From: Caldilineaceae bacterium
GTDB lineage: Bacteria; Chloroflexota; Anaerolineae; Caldilineales; Caldilineaceae
Reading direction: 5' to 3'
DNA length: 64,000 nt
NCBI GenBank assembly: GCA_026645575.1
Contig: JAPKMW010000029.1
Coordinates: forward strand, 1-64,000
Of the stretch, positions 49,098-57,993 are shown one piece after another. The notes under the pieces were generated by a model, which ran no database searches, was not told where the DNA came from, and worked only from the letters and a program-made list of their open reading frames with translations. Numbering within the stretch: the stretch's first letter is position 1; each line of letters begins with the position of its first letter. The translations under genes were made by a program, and so were the position numbers.

Positions 49098-51274
49098 TGA
49101 TCTTTGAACGGGAAACAGCGGGCGACACAAGCCGGTTGTCCGTTATACTTTTTCGACTAAGTTTATTGATCGTTTTCTTTGTCCTGGTGGGTCGCATCTT
49201 TCAATTACAGGTGGTGGAGGGTGAGACTTTCCGTGAACGCGCCGCCAGCAATCGCTACGAACTAGTGGAAATACCGGCGCAACGGGGGGTCATCTACGAC
49301 AGTAACAACCAGATCCTGGCGCGCAATCGCCCAAGCTTTGAAGTGGCGTTGATTCCCGAACATATTGCCGATGATGATTTCACCACCCCGGTCGACGAAG
49401 AGGCGCTGGCAATTGAGAATGTGTTGCGGGTATTACGCGCCGATAGTGATCCGAATATTGCGTTGCGGATTGCGGAATTGATGTTTCGGCGCTTAGGGCG
49501 TAGCGACTATGCCGCCGCCGTGGAAGGGGCTGGCGTCAAACTCAATTACATTGAAGTGCCAGCCAGCACCATTCTTGACGCCACCCCGAATCAATCCGCC
49601 GAAAGCCGGCAGGAGTTGATCGCCATTCCCGATATTTCCGAACCGTTGCCGATGGCGGGGTTGGTGGCGCTGGTGCAATCGCTGGTCTCCTCGCGCAAAC
49701 TTGGCACAGCTTCCCAACCCATTCCAATTCTAAATCTGGTGGATCGGATTCAGGCCTTTGCCGTCGAAGAGGAGACCTATCGCCTCCCCGGCGTGCAGGT
49801 GCTGCCGGTGCCGGTACGCGAATATGTCTATAAGGATCTTATGAGCCATGTGCTGGGCTTTATGGGGCCGATCCCCAAAGAAGGAGCAGAGCGTTATAAA
49901 GCGCAGGGCTATGCGAACCCGAATGAAAAAGTAGGGCTGAGCGGATTAGAATATTCCTACCAGACCGAGTTGCGCGGCCTGCCGGGTTATGAGCAAATTG
50001 AAGTCGATATTTTGGGGAAACGCATCCGTACGGTCAGCACGACGGTTGAAGCCAGAACCGGCTCCAATCTGGTATTGAGCATTGACCGTCGCTTGCAAGC
50101 GGTGATGCAGAGCGCGCTCCAGGCGAAGATGGATGAAACCGAAGCGCAATGGGGGGTGACGATTGCCATGAATCCCCAGAATGGCGCCGTGCTGGGCATG
50201 GTCAGTCTACCTTCCTATGACAACAACATCTTTGCCGAGCAGATCGATCTGAAAGCGTACAAAGCGTTGGCCGAAGACAAGCGGCTGCCCATGATTAATT
50301 ATGCCATTGGCGGAATCTATCCGCCTGGCTCAACCTATAAAATTGTCTCGGCAATGGCGGCGCTGGCGGAAGGGGTGATTGAACCGGATACGCAAATTAT
50401 GGATGCAGGGCCGATCTATCTGCCCAATCAGTTCTTCCCAAATGACCTGTCGCAGGCGCAACGTTTTGTCAGTTGGAACCATCTGCGCGGCATTGTCCAC
50501 GGCCCTATGACGGTGGTCGATGGCCTGGCGCTCTCGAATGATATTTTCTTCTACTGGATTGGCGGCGGCTATCCACCGGCCCAGTTCCGCGGACTTGGCA
50601 ATAAAAATATGGCAAAATGGTCAGAACTATTTGGCTATGGCCCACCCACCGGTGTTGACATCCCTGGTGAAGTAGAAGGGCTGGTGCCGACTGACCAGTG
50701 GAAGCGTCAATTATATGCCGAAACCTGGACCACGGGTGACAGCTACAACTTGTCAATCGGTCAGGGCTATTTGTTGGCAACGCCATTACAGGTGCTTGCC
50801 AGTTTTGTTCCCGTCGCCAATGGTGGTACGCTTTATCAACCGCAAATTGTTTATCAAATCCGCGACGCCAATGGCAACTTGCAACGGGACTTTACCCCCA
50901 AGGTCATCCGTCAACTTGCCGTTGATCCGGAAGATATGAAGGCGGTAGAGCTGGGGCTATGGTCGGTTGTCAACGGGGAGCGGGGCACTGCGCCCAACAG
51001 CCGGGTCGAGGGCATTGAGGTGGCCGGCAAGACCGGCACCGCCGAGTATTGTGATATTTATGAAAAAGAGGATGCCCCCGGCGAATATGATTGTCGGCGC
51101 AATGACAAAGGGTTCTTGCCCACCCATGCTTGGTATGTCGGCTATGCACCCTTTGACAAACCAGAAATCGCGGTTGTCGCCTTTGTCTATAATGGCGGCG
51201 AAGGCTCCGGCACGACTGTACCCATTGTCCAGGCGATTTTACAAGCCTATTTTAAAGAATTGCACCCGCGGTGA
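49097..51274 (+). CDS. mrdA: Penicillin-binding protein 2
   Basis: 725 residues, class B transpeptidase of the elongasome. One N-terminal span, PBP dimerisation domain (EIPAQRGVIYDSNNQILARN), then a transpeptidase domain with active serine in YPPGSTYK, SxN in LSNDIFFYW and KTG in VAGKTGTAEY. The ATG at 49097 leaves four bases after AGGAGG; the GTG at 49094 leaves only one, so ATG is preferred. It cross-links new lateral wall made by RodA. Confidence 0.95.
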   Translation: MIFERETAGDTSRLSVILFRLSLLIVFFVLVGRIFQLQVVEGETFRERAASNRYELVEIPAQRGVIYDSNNQILARNRPSFEVALIPEHIADDDFTTPVDEEALAIENVLRVLRADSDPNIALRIAELMFRRLGRSDYAAAVEGAGVKLNYIEVPASTILDATPNQSAESRQELIAIPDISEPLPMAGLVALVQSLVSSRKLGTASQPIPILNLVDRIQAFAVEEETYRLPGVQVLPVPVREYVYKDLMSHVLGFMGPIPKEGAERYKAQGYANPNEKVGLSGLEYSYQTELRGLPGYEQIEVDILGKRIRTVSTTVEARTGSNLVLSIDRRLQAVMQSALQAKMDETEAQWGVTIAMNPQNGAVLGMVSLPSYDNNIFAEQIDLKAYKALAEDKRLPMINYAIGGIYPPGSTYKIVSAMAALAEGVIEPDTQIMDAGPIYLPNQFFPNDLSQAQRFVSWNHLRGIVHGPMTVVDGLALSNDIFFYWIGGGYPPAQFRGLGNKNMAKWSELFGYGPPTGVDIPGEVEGLVPTDQWKRQLYAETWTTGDSYNLSIGQGYLLATPLQVLASFVPVANGGTLYQPQIVYQIRDANGNLQRDFTPKVIRQLAVDPEDMKAVELGLWSVVNGERGTAPNSRVEGIEVAGKTGTAEYCDIYEKEDAPGEYDCRRNDKGFLPTHAWYVGYAPFDKPEIAVVAFVYNGGEGSGTTVPIVQAILQAYFKELHPR

Positions 51275-51279
51275 GAAAC

Positions 51280-51367
51280 GATGACAAGGTGACAGGGTGA
51301 AGGGGTGACAAGGTCGATTACCCTTCACCCTTTCACCCCTTCACCTTGTCATCTTGTCACGTTGTCA
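51280..51367. repeat. Octamer inverted repeat (TGACAAGG family)
   Basis: Left side octamers TGACAAGG, TGACAGGG, TGAAGGGG, TGACAAGG; right side ATTACCCT, TCACCCTT, TCACCCCT, TCACCTTG, TCATCTTG, TCACGTTG. GATGACAAGGTGA (51280-51292) pairs exactly with 51341-51353. It fills most of the gap between the PBP2 and minC genes. Confidence 0.8.
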
Positions 51368-51414
51368 CAATTTTCGATTATCACTGAACCACAATCACGC
51401 AGAAAGGCCCGTAC

Positions 51415-52470
51415 ATGTCGATGCAGGAACCCCCCCGAAGACCCTTTAATCTCAACCAGCAGCAAGGAGTGCAGGCCGATGCCGTGCGCTCAAAAATTGC
51501 CACGTTGATGGACGGGGTGACAATGCGTGATGGGCATCGACCGCGCCCAAGTCAACCAGCGCCGGCGCCACCACCGGCGGCGTCAGCGCCTGGTATCGAG
51601 AATGGTGCGATGGCGGCTGCGTCCGCCACGGTCGCCAATCGTGCTGTAGTGAACCAAGAGGTCCCCATGATCGATCAAGGAAACGAAGCTGAACTTTTGT
51701 CGGAATCGGTGGCGCCGATTGGTGAACCAATTCCCGGCGCCGTCAATATCCGCGGGCGCGCCGGCGGCGTCTTGATCGAGATCGGCAAAGGGAGTTGGGC
51801 GGAAATTATTGTCGTGTTGACCGATCGGTTGACACGCGCCGCCACCTTTTTCCGCAACGGCAAAGTGGCGTTGGAACTTGGCCCCCGTGTGTTGAGCGAA
51901 CAGGAGTTGCGCCAACTTTACCACCTCCTGGCGCAACATCATCTCACGCTTGGCTTGATCCGCACGGCAGCGCCGGACACCTTTCAGTTGGCCTTGGCCC
52001 TGGGGTTGGCAGCGCATCTGGAAAACCCGGAGAGTCGGGTGGTGACAACGGCGCAGCAAGCGTTGGGCAATGTGGTGGAAGAACAACACTTTGTCTACAG
52101 CGGCCATCTGCGCGCCGGCCAGGTCTTGCGTCGCCAGGAGCATATTCTGGTGATTGGCGATGTCAATCCGGGCGCCACGGTCATCAGCGACGGTGATATT
52201 TTGGTTTGGGGACGACTGCGTGGGGTGGCTCATGCTGGCGCCGGCGGCGATGAACGGGCAGTGATTGCGGCGCTGGAGCTTTCACCGGTTCAGTTGCGCA
52301 TTGATGAAACCCTTGCCATTGCCCCCGAAGCCCAACCCAACAAAGGGTGGGGTCCCTGGCGACGGGCGGCGCTGAAGCAACCGGAAATTGCCTATCTCAC
52401 CGGCAGTGAGATCGTTGTCGAAGCCTGGGACGCCACCAAATTCGGCGGCATCGCCACCTTGCGTCGTTAA
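51415..52470 (+). CDS. minC: Septum site-determining protein MinC
   Basis: 351 residues. Long disordered Pro/Ala-rich N-terminus (about 1-110), a MinC N-domain-like middle (GGVLIEIGKGSWAEIIVVLT) and a C-terminal beta-helix domain (GHLRAGQVLRRQEHILVIGD, ATVISDGDILVWGRLRGVAH). It inhibits FtsZ assembly together with MinD. The extended N-terminus is unusual. AAAGG precedes the ATG by seven bases. No minE follows. Confidence 0.92.
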   Translation: MSMQEPPRRPFNLNQQQGVQADAVRSKIATLMDGVTMRDGHRPRPSQPAPAPPPAASAPGIENGAMAAASATVANRAVVNQEVPMIDQGNEAELLSESVAPIGEPIPGAVNIRGRAGGVLIEIGKGSWAEIIVVLTDRLTRAATFFRNGKVALELGPRVLSEQELRQLYHLLAQHHLTLGLIRTAAPDTFQLALALGLAAHLENPESRVVTTAQQALGNVVEEQHFVYSGHLRAGQVLRRQEHILVIGDVNPGATVISDGDILVWGRLRGVAHAGAGGDERAVIAALELSPVQLRIDETLAIAPEAQPNKGWGPWRRAALKQPEIAYLTGSEIVVEAWDATKFGGIATLRR

Positions 52471-52510
52471 CCTGTGGATCGACCACAACCGTAGAAAGTA
52501 TGCGTTTGTA

Positions 52511-53302
52511 ATGGCTGGAACGATTGTAACGATTACCTCCGGTAAAGGGGGCGTGGGCAAGACAACCACCACCTCTAATTTAGCTGCGGCGTTGGCGCTC
52601 ATGGGAAAGCGGGTGGTGACGCTCGACGCTGATATTGGTCTGCGTAACCTCGATCTGGTGATGGGATTAGAGAACCGGATTGTTTATGATTTGGTGGATG
52701 TGGTCGAAGGACGTTGCGAGTTGGGTCAAGCGTTGGTGCGCGACCCGCGCGCCAAATTTCTCTACCTGCTCCCTGCCGCCCAGACCCGCGATAAATCGGA
52801 AGTCAGCATTGATCAGATGTTGCGCCTCTGCAATGCGCTGCGCCAAAATGCCGACTATGTCTTAATCGACTCGCCCGCCGGCATTGAGCATGGCTTTCAA
52901 ACCGCCATCGCCCCCGCCGATCTGGTGGTGATTGTCACCACCTCGGATGTCAGCGCGTTGCGCGACGCCGATAAGGTGCTCTATTTGTTAGAGCGCGATT
53001 GGAAGCGCCCCACCGGCCTGGTCCTCAACCGCTACAACCCCGATTTGGTACGCGCCGGTGAGATGCGCAACATCGATGATGTCTTGGATATTCTGGCGAT
53101 TGATCTCCTGGGCGTTGTCCCCGATGATAGCCGCATTTTACTCAGCACCGACCGCGGTACGCCCATCGTCTTTGACCGCCGCTTCTATGTCAAGCGCGCC
53201 TATCGCAACATTGCCCAGCGGCTGCTCGGCAACAATGTCCCCCTGATGAATTTCCGCCCCGGCTTTTTTGAAAAGCTCTGGGCGCGACTCTTTGACCGGT
53301 AA
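52511..53302 (+). CDS. minD: Septum site-determining protein MinD
   Basis: 263 residues, ParA/MinD ATPase with deviant Walker A SGKGGVGKTTTTSNLA, Walker B DYVLIDSPAG and an amphipathic C-terminal helix (FFEKLWARLFDR) for membrane binding. The open frame extends 41 codons upstream into minC; the ATG at 52511 begins the conserved MAGTIVTITSGKG. It recruits MinC to the membrane. Confidence 0.95.
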   Translation: MAGTIVTITSGKGGVGKTTTTSNLAAALALMGKRVVTLDADIGLRNLDLVMGLENRIVYDLVDVVEGRCELGQALVRDPRAKFLYLLPAAQTRDKSEVSIDQMLRLCNALRQNADYVLIDSPAGIEHGFQTAIAPADLVVIVTTSDVSALRDADKVLYLLERDWKRPTGLVLNRYNPDLVRAGEMRNIDDVLDILAIDLLGVVPDDSRILLSTDRGTPIVFDRRFYVKRAYRNIAQRLLGNNVPLMNFRPGFFEKLWARLFDR

Positions 53303-53304
53303 GC

Positions 53305-53392
53305 AGTCCGTAGTCCACAGTCGATGCATGTAAACCGACTCTGGACTCTGGACTACGGACTCTGGACTCTGAACTCTGGACTTAGGACTCTC
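53305..53392. repeat. Heptamer array and inverted repeat before rodA
   Basis: Eight heptamers run from 53337 to 53392 (GACTCTG, GACTCTG, GACTACG, GACTCTG, GACTCTG, AACTCTG, GACTTAG, GACTCTC). The segment 53305-53322 pairs with 53344-53361 at 17 of 18 positions. The array runs up to the rodA ATG and covers its ribosome-binding region. Confidence 0.85.
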
Positions 53393-54556
53393 ATGACTGA
53401 TCGATCTTCCTGGCGTAACTTTGATTGGCCGCTCTTCTGGGCGGTGTTGCTCCTGTGTGGCATTGGGATCGGCATGATCTACAGTGCGACCTTTACGACA
53501 ATCGATCTGAAAGATCACTGGCTGCGCCAGGCGCTCTTTGCCGGCGCCGGTCTGGTTGGGTTGGTGGTGATTGCGCTCATCGACTACCGGCAATTGGAGA
53601 TTCTGGCGCTGCCGGCCTTTATCATCTTCGTGCTGTCACTGGTCGCTGTCGAACTTTTTGGCGAAAGCCAAGGCGGTTCGCAACGCTGGATCAACATTGG
53701 CGGCACCCTGGTACAGCCGACCGAATCGGGGAAATTTTTCCTGATTATCTTTATGGCCTGGTATCTCAGTTGGTATCGGGAATATATGGATCGCCTGCCC
53801 TATTTGATCATTGCTTTGATCCTCCTACTGGCGCCACTAGTGCTGGTCTATCTCCAACCCAACCTGGGGATGACGATCACCTATGCCTTTTTAGGCGGAA
53901 CCTTGATTCTGGTGAGTGGCGTGCGTTACTGGCAATTAGGGGTGTTGGGCGCCGGCGCCTTCGTGGCTGTTCCCCTGTTAGCAAACACAATGCAGGGGTA
54001 CATGGTGGAACGGCTCTGTATGTTTCTTGACCCGCAGCGCGTTGAACTGTTGAAACAATACCTGGATCCTTCGCAAATCCCGGATAGCTGCCACAGCGCC
54101 GAGGCGTTGAGTGATGCGAAATTTAATGTTGAGCAAGCCTTGATCGCTGTTGGCTCCGGTGATTGGCTGGGGCAGGGGTGGGCGCTGGGCAGTCAAAATC
54201 AAGGCCACTTTTTGCGTGTCCGCCATACTGACTTTATCTTTAGCGTCATTGCCGAAGAGTTGGGGTTGGTGGGCGCCGTGATTATCCTCTTCCTTCTCTT
54301 CTTTGTGGTCTGGCGACTGCTCAACATTGCCGAACGCGCCCAGGATCATTTTGGCCGCCTGCTTGCCACCGGTGTGGCCGCCATTATCTTCTTTCAAACC
54401 TTTAGCAATATCGGTATGAATATCGGCTTGCTTCCTGTCACCGGCTTAACGCTACCCTTTATCAGCTATGGCGGTAGTAGCCTGGTCTCTATGATGTTTG
54501 CGGTGGGGCTGGCCGAGAGCGTTATTATGCGTCACCGCAAGATCGAGTTTTTATGA
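53393..54556 (+). CDS. rodA: RodA/FtsW-type SEDS glycosyltransferase
   Basis: 387 residues, ten membrane spans. SEDS features QPTESGKFFLIIF, HTDFIFSVIAEELGLVG and MNIGLLPVTGLTLPFISYGG. It polymerises glycan from lipid II for lateral wall growth with PBP2. An open frame continues 69 bases upstream, but those residues (NRLWTLDYGLWTLNSGLRTL) are translated heptamer repeat; the ATG at 53393 is the start. Presence of the elongation partners in the same cluster argues for RodA over FtsW. Confidence 0.93.
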   Translation: MTDRSSWRNFDWPLFWAVLLLCGIGIGMIYSATFTTIDLKDHWLRQALFAGAGLVGLVVIALIDYRQLEILALPAFIIFVLSLVAVELFGESQGGSQRWINIGGTLVQPTESGKFFLIIFMAWYLSWYREYMDRLPYLIIALILLLAPLVLVYLQPNLGMTITYAFLGGTLILVSGVRYWQLGVLGAGAFVAVPLLANTMQGYMVERLCMFLDPQRVELLKQYLDPSQIPDSCHSAEALSDAKFNVEQALIAVGSGDWLGQGWALGSQNQGHFLRVRHTDFIFSVIAEELGLVGAVIILFLLFFVVWRLLNIAERAQDHFGRLLATGVAAIIFFQTFSNIGMNIGLLPVTGLTLPFISYGGSSLVSMMFAVGLAESVIMRHRKIEFL

Positions 54557-54689
54557 CGCCATCCTACAGCAGAGCGAGCGTGAGCGCATAGCCTGTTCCA
54601 CCCACCCACGCTCATCTTCAGTCTGTAACAGGCCGTCTGACAGTCTCTGCATTGCGGACAGCTTTACATCGTTGCGTTGCCATGAAACT

Positions 54690-54719
54690 TTGACAAATCT
54701 TTTTCCCATCGACTACAAT
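54690..54719 (+). promoter_or_regulatory. Promoter of the PQQ lipoprotein/sugar importer unit
   Basis: Perfect TTGACA (54690-54695), 18-base spacer and TACAAT (54714-54719). The predicted start is about 75 bases before the lipoprotein ATG. The rest of the 243-base gap after rodA shows no gene. Confidence 0.7.
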
Positions 54720-54799
54720 ACCTCCACCCACTTTACTGCATTGCAAGATCCGTTCAAGTTTGGATATACGTGTTTTTTTCGTTCAACCGCCATTTGTCT

Positions 54800-55954
54800 A
54801 TGATAAGGCTGAGTTGTCTATTGGTCGTAGGCTGTTTTCTGGCAGCTTGCACCATCGGCTCATTTCGCGATCCCCTACGCACAGCCACAGCGTCTGATCT
54901 ACCCTGGCCGATGGAAGGGGCCGGCCCCCAACGTAACCGGGCCACCGCTGCCCAAATCACACCACCGCTGGTCGCACAAGATCGCTTTGTCGTTGGCGGT
55001 GATACGCAGTTGGGCAGTCCCGTTTCGGTAACAAAGGAAATGCTCTTTGCTGATGGCGACCATCGTTTACATGCCTTTGGTTTGGCGGATGGGCAAGAGC
55101 GTTGGCGGATTGATCTGTTGGGGTCTTATCTGTCGCCGGCTGTGGCTGATGACCGGATCTTTGTGCGGGTCGAATCCGGCGAACAGGGCTATCTGGTGGC
55201 GCTGGATTTGGCGACTGGCGAACCACGATGGGACTATCAATTCCCTAAGGTGGGCAGTTCGCACAACAATGTAGGAGGGCATGTCACCTCACCAGTGATT
55301 GTGGGAAATTCAGTGCTGGTTGGCGCCGCTGAAACGATGACCGCCCTAGATGTCCAAAGCGGGGCTGTCCAGTGGAGCTTTGCGGCTGAGGAACCAATCA
55401 CAGCAGCGGCAGCGGTGGCGGCGGACACGGTTTATTTTGCTGATTTTACCCACCTGTACGCCCTCGCGTTGGAGAGTGGTGTGGAGCGGTGGCGTTTCCA
55501 GTTGGACGCGCCAACACTCTTTTTTGCCCCGATCGTTGCCGATGGCAAGGTTTTTACCACGAGTAAAAATACAATTCACGCTGTCGACGCCCAAAGTGGT
55601 CGCGAAGTATGGCAACGCACTTTTCAACAGTTTGATGTCATTCCGGCCGCGGCAACTGGCGATCAACTTTATGTCAAAGCGGTGAATCAATTGTGGGCGC
55701 TAAACAGCGCCAGTGGTGAAGTGCAATGGAACTATGCCACTGTCAATTTCCTCTCGTTGCCGGCTGTCACCGCTGAGGAACTCTACATGATCGTTCGCAG
55801 CGACAACGGCAGTTATCTCCAAGCCTTACGCCGTAGCGATGGCAAGATGGTCTGGCAATCGGAGAAGTTGCAACTGAGCAACAGTGCGCCGGTAGCCGCC
55901 GGCAATGCCATCTATGTGCGCACAACGAATGGTGGAGTTCTCGGTTTTCGGTGA
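54800..55954 (+). CDS. PQQ-type beta-propeller lipoprotein
   Basis: 384 residues. Lipoprotein signal with lipobox FLAAC near residue 17, then seven or eight propeller repeats of the PQQ/outer-membrane BamB type (ALDLATGEPRWDYQF, ALDVQSGAVQWSFAA, AVDAQSGREVWQRTF, ALNSASGEVQWNYAT). No PQQ-binding catalytic residues are evident. It is cotranscribed with sugar permeases 24 bases downstream, so a surface scaffold or sugar-sensing role is possible. An upstream GTG was rejected. Confidence 0.85.
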   Translation: MIRLSCLLVVGCFLAACTIGSFRDPLRTATASDLPWPMEGAGPQRNRATAAQITPPLVAQDRFVVGGDTQLGSPVSVTKEMLFADGDHRLHAFGLADGQERWRIDLLGSYLSPAVADDRIFVRVESGEQGYLVALDLATGEPRWDYQFPKVGSSHNNVGGHVTSPVIVGNSVLVGAAETMTALDVQSGAVQWSFAAEEPITAAAAVAADTVYFADFTHLYALALESGVERWRFQLDAPTLFFAPIVADGKVFTTSKNTIHAVDAQSGREVWQRTFQQFDVIPAAATGDQLYVKAVNQLWALNSASGEVQWNYATVNFLSLPAVTAEELYMIVRSDNGSYLQALRRSDGKMVWQSEKLQLSNSAPVAAGNAIYVRTTNGGVLGFR

Positions 55955-55978
55955 TTAAATTTTGAAAAGGAGCGTCCC

Positions 55979-56932
55979 ATGTTGGGTATTCTGCCCAAAA
56001 GCAAACTGGCGCGACGGGAAGCCGGTTGGTTTTACTTCTTTATCTCACCCTGGATCATCGGTTTTTTGCTCTTTACCGGTGGCCCCATTGTTGCCTCCTT
56101 TGCCATCAGCTTTAGCCAGTACAACATCTCCAAACCGCCCAAATGGATTGGCTTTGAAAATTACACCACGCTCTTTCAAGATGATATTTTCTATAAATCG
56201 CTGCAAGTTTCGACCTACTATACGGCGCTGGCGGTGCCGGTCGGCATTATCTTTGCGTTGGGATTGGCCGTCTTGTTGAACCAGCGGGTGCCAATCCTGA
56301 GCGTCTTCCGCACGATTTATTATATTCCTTCGCTCATTGCCGGCAGCGTTGCGGTAGCGATTCTCTTCCAGTGGTTGCTCAACCCTACCTCCGGCATTGT
56401 CAACTATGTCATCTCCTATTTGGTTGGCCCGAATGGTCTGATCCCGCTCGGCATTATCGGCCCTGGTTGGTTCTTTTCACCGGATTGGGTGGTGCCAGCC
56501 TTTGTGATCATGAGCTTGTGGGGCTTGGGCGGCTCGATGATCATCTATCTGGCGGCGTTGCAAGGGGTGCCGACAGCCCTCTACGAAGCGGCTATTATCG
56601 ATGGCGCCAACGCCTGGCAGCAGTTCCGCAATGTCACCCTGCCCATGATTTCACCGGTAATTTTGTTTACCTTTATCACGGGGATCATCGGCTCGTTCCA
56701 GGTCTTTACGCCGGCCTATGTCATCTCCGGCGGCACTGGTGGCCCGGCCTACGCCTCCATGTTTTATGTCCTCTATCTCTACCTGAATGCCTTCCGACGC
56801 TATCGCTTTGGCTACTCGGCAGCGCAGGCATGGATTCTCTTTATTGTAATTCTGGTGCTCACCTATTTCATGTTGCAGGTCTCGCGCCGCTCGGTCTACT
56901 ACGAATCGGCCAGTGATGAAAAGGTGCTTTAA
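55979..56932 (+). CDS. Sugar ABC transporter permease, MalF type
   Basis: 317 residues, six spans, with the EAA loop EAAIIDGANAWQQFRNVTLP that docks the ATPase. AAAAGGAG lies six bases before the ATG. It pairs with the MalG-type gene 12 bases downstream. Confidence 0.92.
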   Translation: MLGILPKSKLARREAGWFYFFISPWIIGFLLFTGGPIVASFAISFSQYNISKPPKWIGFENYTTLFQDDIFYKSLQVSTYYTALAVPVGIIFALGLAVLLNQRVPILSVFRTIYYIPSLIAGSVAVAILFQWLLNPTSGIVNYVISYLVGPNGLIPLGIIGPGWFFSPDWVVPAFVIMSLWGLGGSMIIYLAALQGVPTALYEAAIIDGANAWQQFRNVTLPMISPVILFTFITGIIGSFQVFTPAYVISGGTGGPAYASMFYVLYLYLNAFRRYRFGYSAAQAWILFIVILVLTYFMLQVSRRSVYYESASDEKVL

Positions 56933-56944
56933 GCAAAGGAGGGT

Positions 56945-57856
56945 ATGATGGCAGAACAAGCGCTTTCAAGACCAGTGCAGCGGACAGGGGCCAGCAACCC
57001 GCCCCGTCGCTTTGCCAGCAAACGGTTTCAAGAGAATCTGACCAGCATCATTGCCACGGTGATTGTGACCGCCGGGGCGCTCATTATTTTGTTCCCGGTG
57101 GTCTGGATGCTTTCGACTTCGCTCAAGGGGCAGGTCGAGGCGCTAAAGATGCCGCCCAACTGGATTCCGGCCAAGATTCAGTGGAATAACTACTACGACG
57201 CCCTTACCTTTAATCGTTTTGATCTTTACTTCCTCAACACCACCTACTATGCGGTGATGGTGATGATTGCCGAAGCGGTTTCCTGTTCCTTTATTGCCTT
57301 TGGCTTTGCTCGCCTGCGGGCGCCGGGGAAAAATCTGCTCTTTATGTTTGTCTTGGCAACCCTGATGTTGCCGGAACAGGTGACGCTGATTCCCCGCTAT
57401 ATCCTCTTTGTCTCCTATTTCGGCTGGCGCAACACCTATTGGCCCATGATTGTCCCGGCCTGGTTTGGCAGCGCCTACCTTATCTTCCTGGTGCGCCAAT
57501 TCTATATGACGGTGCCGAAGGAGTATGACGAAGCGGCGCTCATCGAAGGGGCGAACTGGCTCACGATCTGGTGGCGGATTATGATGCCGCTTTCTAAGCC
57601 GGTGGTTGGCGCGATGGCGATCATGTCCTTTATGTTCCACTGGAATGACTACTTGCGCCCCCTGATTTACATTGATGAGAATAAACTTTTTCCGGTCAGC
57701 TTGGGCCTCTCCATGTTCCAGGCCCCCTTTGGCGGTACACCGCTCCATTGGTTGATGGCTGCGTCGCTGACGGCGGTGCTGCCCTGTATCATCATCTTCT
57801 TCTTTGCCCAACGCTACTTTATGCAAGGCATTGTGGTGAGTGGGGTGAAAGGCTAA
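56945..57856 (+). CDS. Sugar ABC transporter permease, MalG type
   Basis: 303 residues, six spans, EAA loop EAALIEGANWLTIWWRIMMP. AAAGGAGGG precedes the first of two adjacent ATGs. Together with the MalF-type gene it forms the membrane channel of a carbohydrate importer. No ATPase gene is found in the cluster; such importers often share a common MsmX/MalK-type ATPase. Confidence 0.92.
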   Translation: MMAEQALSRPVQRTGASNPPRRFASKRFQENLTSIIATVIVTAGALIILFPVVWMLSTSLKGQVEALKMPPNWIPAKIQWNNYYDALTFNRFDLYFLNTTYYAVMVMIAEAVSCSFIAFGFARLRAPGKNLLFMFVLATLMLPEQVTLIPRYILFVSYFGWRNTYWPMIVPAWFGSAYLIFLVRQFYMTVPKEYDEAALIEGANWLTIWWRIMMPLSKPVVGAMAIMSFMFHWNDYLRPLIYIDENKLFPVSLGLSMFQAPFGGTPLHWLMAASLTAVLPCIIIFFFAQRYFMQGIVVSGVKG

Positions 57857-57859
57857 ATT

Positions 57860-57927
57860 ATCGTAGGTGCGGTTTGTAACCGCACGGTTCTCCGTAGGCA
57901 AGTGCGGTTACAAACCGCACCTACGAT
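57860..57927. terminator. Perfect 26-bp hairpin between permease and binding protein
   Basis: Arms 57860-57885 and 57902-57927 are exact reverse complements (ATCGTAGGTGCGGTTTGTAA and following), 16-base loop. It separates the permease genes from the binding-protein gene, which has its own -10 box, so it may stop or stabilise the upstream transcript. Confidence 0.7.
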
Positions 57928-57952
57928 AGTAGCTTCTTGCTTCGCTTGTTCA

Positions 57953-57958
57953 TATAAT
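57953..57958 (+). promoter_or_regulatory. -10 box of binding-protein gene
   Basis: Perfect TATAAT with initiation expected near 57965 and AAAGGGA before the ATG at 57994. The -35 region is weak, so the promoter probably needs an activator or is a secondary start that lets the binding protein be made in excess of the permeases. Confidence 0.45.
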
Positions 57959-57993
57959 CTGTACAAATTTTCTTGACGAAAGGGAAAACAGCT

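Noticed and set aside
53324..53392. Upstream extension of RodA
   Set aside because: Encodes only translated GACTCTG heptamers; conserved sequence begins at 53393.
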